Positions 58,547 to 64,000 of a stretch of 64,000 bases of DNA are shown piece after piece. The notes under the pieces are model-generated. The model made no database searches. It was not told where the DNA came from and saw only the letters and a list, made by a program, of their open reading frames with translations. Each line of letters begins with the position of its first letter. Positions within the stretch are counted from its first letter, which is position 1. This DNA comes from JAADHX01 sp964569385 (GTDB lineage: Bacteria; Actinomycetota; Acidimicrobiia; Acidimicrobiales; Poriferisodalaceae). The translations under genes and the position numbers were made by a program. Location of the stretch: positions 20,933-84,932 of the forward strand of contig CAZMUM010000021.1 in NCBI GenBank assembly GCA_964569385.1, given 5' to 3'.

Positions 58547-59133
58547 CAGCGAGGTTGGTCGTACTGGCCTCGGGTTCGGGCACCAACTGTGAAGCCATTC
58601 TCAAGGCATGTAGCGGTGGCCATCTTGGGGCTGAGGTTGTCGCAGTAGTGACCAACAACGCCAACGCGGCCGTGATCGACCGAGCTAAAAGAGCAGGGCT
58701 CGAAGCTGAGGTTGTGGTTCACCGCGGATCGTCGGGCGAAGAGCGAGCGGCCTGTGATCAGAGGCTTGCCGAGGTCGTCGCTGGCTACTCTCCAGATCTC
58801 GTTGTGCTCGCCGGTTGGATGAGGATCCTGGGAGCATCGTTCGGCTCGCGATTCCGCACTATCAACCTCCATCCAGCCAAACCGGGCGGGTTTCCTGGAT
58901 TGCACGCAATCGAACGCGCCTACCGAGCGTGGGGTAGTGGGGAGATCTCCGAGACCGGTGTGATGGTGCACTGGGTTAAAGACGCGGGCGTCGACACGGG
59001 TCCTGTCATCGTTGAAACCACAGTCGAATTCAGCACCGGCGAGTCGTTTTCTGAGTTCGAGAATCGGCTCCACTTGGTCGAACACGAACTGATAGTCGAC
59101 GGCATCCGCGCCGCCCTCGCAGCTACAGCGTAG
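58543..59133 (+). CDS. purN: GAR transformylase PurN
   Basis: The 196-residue enzyme has 'LVVLASGSGTNCEAIL', the active-site 'INLHPAKPGGFPGLHAIERAY' and 'GVMVHWVKDAGVDTGPVI'. It uses 10-formyltetrahydrofolate. It overlaps the purD-purM gene by ATGA, keeping the GART order. Confidence 0.95.
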   Translation: MTARLVVLASGSGTNCEAILKACSGGHLGAEVVAVVTNNANAAVIDRAKRAGLEAEVVVHRGSSGEERAACDQRLAEVVAGYSPDLVVLAGWMRILGASFGSRFRTINLHPAKPGGFPGLHAIERAYRAWGSGEISETGVMVHWVKDAGVDTGPVIVETTVEFSTGESFSEFENRLHLVEHELIVDGIRAALAATA

Positions 59134-59161
59134 GGTCGCGCCGAATCGCTAACAGCCGAAA

Positions 59162-60730
59162 GTGATTCCTGTGCTGTCGAACCCATCTCAACAATCGACC
59201 CTGTCCGAAGAATCGACACTGTTTACAGGATCGAAGCTGCCTACAGAATCGGGCTGGCCGCACTCACAGCGCGGTCTCGAGCACAACTTTGGGCTGTTCG
59301 ACTCGTTCGAATCGCTCACGTTCGACGATGTGCTAGTTGTGCCCGGCTGGTCAGAAGTACTGCCTCAAGACGTCGAGGTTCGCACGACGCTCGGCGAGAT
59401 CGGGCTTGGGGTTCCGCTGCTGTCGGCGGCCATGGACACCGTAACTGAGGCTGGTCTTGCCATCGCGTTGGCCCGAGAAGGCGGCATGGGCGTTCTGCAC
59501 AGGAACCTCTCAATTGTCGAACAAGCCGAACATGTTGAGCTGGTCAAGTTGGCCCAGTCTGGGATGATCACCAACCCGGTGAGCCTTGGGCCCCAAGCCA
59601 CGCTCGCCGATGCCGAAGAGGTGATGTCGCGGCACAAGATCAGCGGCGTGCCTGTGTGTGATTCTGAAGGTTTTCTGGTTGGCATCCTGACGAATCGCGA
59701 TGTCCGTTTCTGTACCTCCGACGATGATGGCCGCCTCATCTCGGAGTTCATGACCACTCGAAATCTGGTCACCGCTCCACTTGGCACCACGCTCGAGCGG
59801 GCCGTCGAACTTATGCACGAACACCGCATCGAGAAGCTTCCGCTTGTCGATACCGATGGTCGGCTTGGTGGTCTGATCACAGTCAAGGACATCAACAAAC
59901 GTATCGAAAAGCCGAACTCTGCTCTCGACTCCGAAGGCCGGCTGCGAGTCGGTGCCGCGGTGGGCGTGACCGACACGGCCGAACGAGTCGAGGCGCTCGC
60001 TGAGGCCGGTGTTGACGCAGTGTTCATCGATACCGCGCACGGACACACACGCGGTGTCACCGATGCGGTGGCGACCATCAAAAAAGGCTGGCCCGATTTG
60101 CCTGTCGTCGGTGGGAACGTTGTTACCGCTGAGGGTGTGGCCGCGCTGGTCGACGCTGGCGCCGACGTAGTGAAGGTGGGCCTGGGTGCGGGGTCAATCT
60201 GCACAACTCGGATCGTCGCCGGCGCCGGAATGCCACAGATGAGTGCGATATTTGAGTGTGTTCAAGCTGGTCGCCAGTTCGGTGTGCCCATCATCGCCGA
60301 CGGTGGAGTGGTGAGCTCTGGCGACATCGTGAAGGCCTTCGTTGCTGGTGCTGATGCGGTGATGGTTGGAAACCTGCTAGCCGGAACCGACGAGGCCCCG
60401 GGCGAGCTCGAACTGGTCGATGGCGCCATGTGGAAGACCTATCGCGGCATGGGTTCGGCCGGTGCCATGAGAGGTCGTGCAGCCGACCGTTACGGCACTG
60501 CCCAACGATCGGGCAAACACGTGCCGGAAGGCGTTGAGGGTCGAGTTCGTTATGCCGGCCGCATGGCCGATCTTGTTGGTCAACTCGTCGGCGGGCTACG
60601 CAGCGGCATGGGTTACGCGGGCGCCGCCAATCTGGCCGACCTGCACTACCGCACCAGGTTGACGAAGATCACCGGTGCCGGTTTGCGCGAATCTCACCCC
60701 CACGACATTGCCGTTTTCAGAGACGAGTAG
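59162..60730 (+). CDS. guaB: IMP dehydrogenase GuaB
   Basis: The 522-residue enzyme has a 50-residue N-terminal extension before 'SLTFDDVLVVPG', two CBS domains in the middle (about 145-260), and the catalytic loop with C347 in 'GAGSICTTRIV' and 'GNLLAGTDEAPGE'. The GTG at 59162 is the first start in the frame, and no obvious ATG lies near the domain start. The extension is encoded by an imperfect 18-bp direct repeat. It commits IMP to GMP and closes the operon. Confidence 0.92.
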   Translation: MIPVLSNPSQQSTLSEESTLFTGSKLPTESGWPHSQRGLEHNFGLFDSFESLTFDDVLVVPGWSEVLPQDVEVRTTLGEIGLGVPLLSAAMDTVTEAGLAIALAREGGMGVLHRNLSIVEQAEHVELVKLAQSGMITNPVSLGPQATLADAEEVMSRHKISGVPVCDSEGFLVGILTNRDVRFCTSDDDGRLISEFMTTRNLVTAPLGTTLERAVELMHEHRIEKLPLVDTDGRLGGLITVKDINKRIEKPNSALDSEGRLRVGAAVGVTDTAERVEALAEAGVDAVFIDTAHGHTRGVTDAVATIKKGWPDLPVVGGNVVTAEGVAALVDAGADVVKVGLGAGSICTTRIVAGAGMPQMSAIFECVQAGRQFGVPIIADGGVVSSGDIVKAFVAGADAVMVGNLLAGTDEAPGELELVDGAMWKTYRGMGSAGAMRGRAADRYGTAQRSGKHVPEGVEGRVRYAGRMADLVGQLVGGLRSGMGYAGAANLADLHYRTRLTKITGAGLRESHPHDIAVFRDE

Positions 60731-60797
60731 ACCCGAGCAAAGCGGTCTTGTGGGCGACCAGTTTGACGGCGGCCGTCTCAGGCGCTCCACTGCATGA

Positions 60798-62741
60798 ATG
60801 TCCGATAACGAAGCAACCGAAGATCCCCGAGCGCCCAAGGATGCTTCGCTCGCTACCGCGACGGCGAACCATTCGGTGGCCGCAGCCATGGCGTTCGACG
60901 ATGAGGCCGACCTGAGGCGCGCTAACTGGGGCTTGGTTGCTCAGCTCGACCCTGGCCTCATCGAGTGGAACGGTCGCATGGTCTGGGACACCGCGACCCA
61001 CGACTTCTGCCGGTCCGAAGATCACACCGATCCGCAGTTCATTGCCCACCCAGACACTGTGAACCCGAGCCTCTGGCGCCAGGCCACACTGAACGCGATA
61101 CACGGACTATTCGAGGTTGTGCCTGGCGTGTGGCAAGCCCGTGGTTATGACCTATCGAACATCACGTTCATGGCTGGCGACAACGGCTGGGTCATTATCG
61201 ATCCACTAACCACCGAATCGACTGCTGCGGCGTGTCTGAAGTTGGCCAACGACACCCTTGGCGAACGGCCCGTCACGGCCGTGATCTATACCCACAGTCA
61301 CGTCGACCACTTCGGCGGAGTGATGGGCGTGGTCAGCCAGGCAGATGTTGATGCGGGCAAGGTGCCGATCATCGCTCCGATTGGGTTCATGGCCGAGGTC
61401 GTCGCCGAGAACGTCATTGCCGGGCCGGCGATGTCTCGCCGAGCCATGTATATGTACGGCCCGTTCCTGCCTCGTAACGAGCGGGGCCAGGTCGACTGCG
61501 GCCTTGGCAAAGTGACGCCTCTAGGCCCAAATGGAGTGATCGAACCGACGGTCGACATCGATCGGACGGGTCAGGAAATGACCGTCGACGGCATCCGTAT
61601 CGTGTTCCAGTACACCCCAGATACTGAAGCACCGGCGGAGATGAACTTCTTCTTCCCCGACTTACGTCTGCTGTGTATGGCCGAGAACTGTTCTCACAAC
61701 ATGCACAACATCCTCACGCCGAGAGGTGCCCAAGTTCGCGACTCGTTGCGGTGGAGCAAGTACATCAACGAAGCCATCGAGTTGTTCGGAGCCGACACCG
61801 ACGTGCTGTTTGCGTCGCATCACTGGCCTCGGTTTGGGGCTTCAGACAGTCGACAGTTCTTGGAGCAACAACGCGACCTCTATCGATGGCTACATGACCA
61901 GACCATGCGCCTGGCCAACCAGGGACTGACCCCGAAAGAGATCGCCGAGACCCTTGAGCTACCGCCTGAGTTCGCGGTCGAGTCTCACCTGCGGGAGTAC
62001 TACGGCACCGTGAGTCACAACTCGAAAGCCGTGTATCAGCGATATCTGGGTTGGTGGGATGCCAATCCGGCCAACCTGAACCCACACCCCCCAGCTGAGG
62101 CCGGCCGCAAATATGTCGACTTCATGGGCGGTGCCGAGGAGCTGTTGGAGAAGGCTCGCGCCTCGTTCGCCGATGGCGACTACCGATGGGTCAGCGAGGT
62201 CGTCAACCACTTGGTGTTTGCCGAACCAGCCAACGAAGAGGCTCGGCTATTACAAGCCGACGCTCTCGAGCAGCTTGGCTACCAAGCCGAGTCTGGGCCG
62301 TGGCGAAACTTCTACCTCATGGGCGCTCAGGAACTTCGCAACGGGTCGCCTGGATCACTTCCGATGCGCCGGCGTTCGATGATGGACGCGCTGTCTGTAG
62401 AACAGGTCATCGACATCATCGGTGTGCGGATGGATGCCGACCAACTGGGCGGCTTGTCGTTTAACGTCAACCTCGTGTTAACCGACGTCGACGAACAGCA
62501 TGTCCTTGGCGTCAACAACCGCTGCGTTCACCACATTGCCGACCGCCTCGACGACGCCGCTCTGGTGACGGTAACGACTCGGCGGCGGTTGCTAGCCGAG
62601 TGGACGACCGATGGATCGGATTCCTTAGCGGCTCAGGTAGCCGACGGCACGACGGTGGTTGTTGGCGACCACAGCCTGTTGGAGCGTTTGCTCGATTGCA
62701 TCGAAGTTCCCGACATCGGGTTTGCGATAATCGAACCATGA
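60798..62741 (+). CDS. Alkylsulfatase (SdsA1/BDS1-like MBL-fold)
   Basis: The 647-residue protein has the zinc motif 'THSHVDHFGGV', the conserved 'MAENCSHNMHNILTPRGAQVRD' and 'DVLFASHHWPR', a central helical dimerisation domain and a C-terminal SCP2-like domain, matching alkylsulfatases that hydrolyse SDS-like sulfate esters. No signal peptide is visible, so it should be cytoplasmic unless the start is wrong. The reaction releases sulfate and a long-chain alcohol. It is coupled by ATGA to the trypsin-like gene. Confidence 0.93.
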   Translation: MSDNEATEDPRAPKDASLATATANHSVAAAMAFDDEADLRRANWGLVAQLDPGLIEWNGRMVWDTATHDFCRSEDHTDPQFIAHPDTVNPSLWRQATLNAIHGLFEVVPGVWQARGYDLSNITFMAGDNGWVIIDPLTTESTAAACLKLANDTLGERPVTAVIYTHSHVDHFGGVMGVVSQADVDAGKVPIIAPIGFMAEVVAENVIAGPAMSRRAMYMYGPFLPRNERGQVDCGLGKVTPLGPNGVIEPTVDIDRTGQEMTVDGIRIVFQYTPDTEAPAEMNFFFPDLRLLCMAENCSHNMHNILTPRGAQVRDSLRWSKYINEAIELFGADTDVLFASHHWPRFGASDSRQFLEQQRDLYRWLHDQTMRLANQGLTPKEIAETLELPPEFAVESHLREYYGTVSHNSKAVYQRYLGWWDANPANLNPHPPAEAGRKYVDFMGGAEELLEKARASFADGDYRWVSEVVNHLVFAEPANEEARLLQADALEQLGYQAESGPWRNFYLMGAQELRNGSPGSLPMRRRSMMDALSVEQVIDIIGVRMDADQLGGLSFNVNLVLTDVDEQHVLGVNNRCVHHIADRLDDAALVTVTTRRRLLAEWTTDGSDSLAAQVADGTTVVVGDHSLLERLLDCIEVPDIGFAIIEP

Positions 62742-64000
62742 GACTGGGACTGACCTGGCTGGTTGTCGCGGTTCTGGCAACGAGCCTTACCACGAGCACG
62801 ATCGGCGCCGAAACAGTCCGCGAGGCGGCTAGTCCGATCATCGGCGGTGTGGCAGATGACTCGTCAGACGCCGCCGTTGGGATCCGCCGCATCAGCGACG
62901 GGCGGCGAGTGTGCAGCGGAGTCCTGGTCGCCCCCGAATGGGTGCTCACGGCCGGACACTGTGTATTGGACGCAACCCGAACTACCACGGTCGGCGAGAT
63001 TGACGTTGTCGCTTCCACCGCTACGGGAGAGGATCGAGTTCGTGCCGTAACCGAGATCGTCGTCCACCCAACCTGGACTGGGAAGTCGTTTAGCGATGTG
63101 GCCGACCTTGCGTTGCTCCGCCTAGGAGCACCAGCGCCATGGCCAGTGGCGGTATTGGCCGACTCGGTGCTGGAAAGAGACCTTCTCGCCGCCCGAGCCC
63201 TGGTACGGGTGTCTGGTTATGGGGCCACCGCGATCGGCGCCGGCACGGTATCGTCACCAAGGGTCGCGGAGATGCGGCTCGCGCCTTCGATAGCCTGCGT
63301 CGGCCGGTTTGTTGGTTTTGACGACAGCAACTATCTGTGCGGCGAGGAACTTACTGACAGCGATGCCAGAAGTTGTTCTGGCGATTCTGGCGGACCCGTT
63401 TCGGTGGCCGTTGGAGATAGTCGAGTTGTAATAGGTCTGGTGTCGTTCGGGACCAGCCGGTGCCGCGTCGACGCGCCGGTGGGGTGGTCGCGCGTTGCGT
63501 CTGCTCGAGGCTGGATAGATCCGATTGTTGGCTCGGTCGCCTACCAAGGTGGCGACGGCTATTGGTTGTTGAGCGAGAGCGGCAGCGTGTACGCATTCGG
63601 TGGCGCGGTGTTTGCTGGCGCGGCTGAAATCGACGCTGTCGACCTTGCCGCCGACCCTGATGGCGACGGCTATTGGATTCTTCATAGCTGGGGCGTCATT
63701 GAGGCCCACTCTGCTCGGGAACTGTTGTCGAATCCTTGCGAAGCAGCCGATGTCTGTTCTGGGTGGGTTGGCTTCGACGTCGCCGTTGCTGGCGACGGGG
63801 CATGGACTTTTAACGAAAGTGGCCTGGTGCATTCGGCCGGAACGGCCGGCCGCTATGGCGATGTCGTCAACCTCGAGCTGGCTTCGCCGATCGTTGCCGG
63901 AGCAGCTACACCATCTGGGTTTGGCTACTATTTGCTTGGCGCCGACGGCGGCGTGTTTGCCTTTGGCGACGCTCGGTTCAGGGGCTCAGTGCCGCAAAGC
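62738..64000 (+). CDS. Secreted trypsin-like (S1) serine protease fused to GYW/FAFGDA repeats, 3' truncated by window end
   Basis: The ATG at 62738 overlaps the alkylsulfatase stop and the frame is open to the window end (421 codons). A signal peptide (1-24) precedes the 'SPIIGGV' activation site, then the catalytic triad H74 ('LTAGHC'), D123 ('VADLALL') and S217 ('GDSGGP'). From about residue 262 the repeats begin ('GDGYWLLSESGSVYAFGGAVFAG'; later 'TPSGFGYYLLGADGGVFAFGDARF'), like those at 24828-25820. It is an active protease with a repeat domain that may bind a surface. The C-terminus lies outside the window. Confidence 0.88.
   Translation, partial: MRLGLTWLVVAVLATSLTTSTIGAETVREAASPIIGGVADDSSDAAVGIRRISDGRRVCSGVLVAPEWVLTAGHCVLDATRTTTVGEIDVVASTATGEDRVRAVTEIVVHPTWTGKSFSDVADLALLRLGAPAPWPVAVLADSVLERDLLAARALVRVSGYGATAIGAGTVSSPRVAEMRLAPSIACVGRFVGFDDSNYLCGEELTDSDARSCSGDSGGPVSVAVGDSRVVIGLVSFGTSRCRVDAPVGWSRVASARGWIDPIVGSVAYQGGDGYWLLSESGSVYAFGGAVFAGAAEIDAVDLAADPDGDGYWILHSWGVIEAHSARELLSNPCEAADVCSGWVGFDVAVAGDGAWTFNESGLVHSAGTAGRYGDVVNLELASPIVAGAATPSGFGYYLLGADGGVFAFGDARFRGSVPQS

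Noticed and set aside
59162..59300. Imperfect 18-bp repeats in the guaB N-terminal extension as a regulatory element
   Set aside because: They lie within the open frame and show no palindromy. They may simply be a low-complexity extension or indicate a misplaced start.

Overview
The window looks like a draft or metagenome-assembled chromosome segment from an actinobacterium, most likely of the Acidimicrobiia type. I infer this from the moderately high GC content, the many GTG starts and 4-base start/stop overlaps, the two proteins built from GYW/FAFGDA repeats that are common in that class, and the Tat and lipoprotein signals. The lineage is an inference from gene content, because no rRNA or tRNA lies in the window. 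Two runs of exactly 100 N (19837-19936 and 27954-28053) are assembly gaps of unknown true size.

Positions 1-26000 are dominated by surface and secreted proteins and by polysaccharide genes. They include a truncated protein with three proprotein-convertase P-like domains, a large M36 (fungalysin) metalloprotease, an export block (Wzy-like polymerase, Wzx-like flippase, Wzz/BY-kinase, second Wzy/WaaL-like protein), a very large secreted animal-type heme peroxidase with RTX calcium repeats, glycosyltransferases, and several Ser/Thr- or Asp/Ser-rich surface proteins. The protease and the peroxidase end in the same module of about 290 residues made of four Cys-containing repeats.

Positions 26000-35900 hold an ECF sigma/anti-sigma pair, two adjacent multicopper oxidase genes whose copper-ligand motifs are complementary, a GNAT/VOC/CMD/RidA operon, an M19 dipeptidase, a membrane cupredoxin, and a second ECF sigma/zinc anti-sigma pair.

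Positions 35500-45000 form a sulfur and thiol redox island. It has an isoprenylcysteine-methyltransferase-like protein, a peroxiredoxin-like gene with an in-frame TGA at its redox-active cysteine position (candidate selenoprotein with a SECIS-like hairpin), a DUF2892 protein, a discoidin-like lipoprotein, a thioredoxin-rhodanese fusion, DsbB, a sulfide:quinone oxidoreductase, a SulP transporter, two rhodaneses and a persulfide-dioxygenase-like MBL-rhodanese protein. Together these could oxidise sulfide to persulfide and sulfite and export the product.

Positions 45000-64000 contain a methyltransferase, a RIO kinase, a GGDEF protein, and a long purine operon (purL with a built-in PurS-like region, purQ, an MBL hydrolase, purC, purE, purF, a purD-purM fusion, purN, guaB). 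They are followed by an alkylsulfatase and a secreted trypsin fused to GYW repeats that runs off the end of the window.
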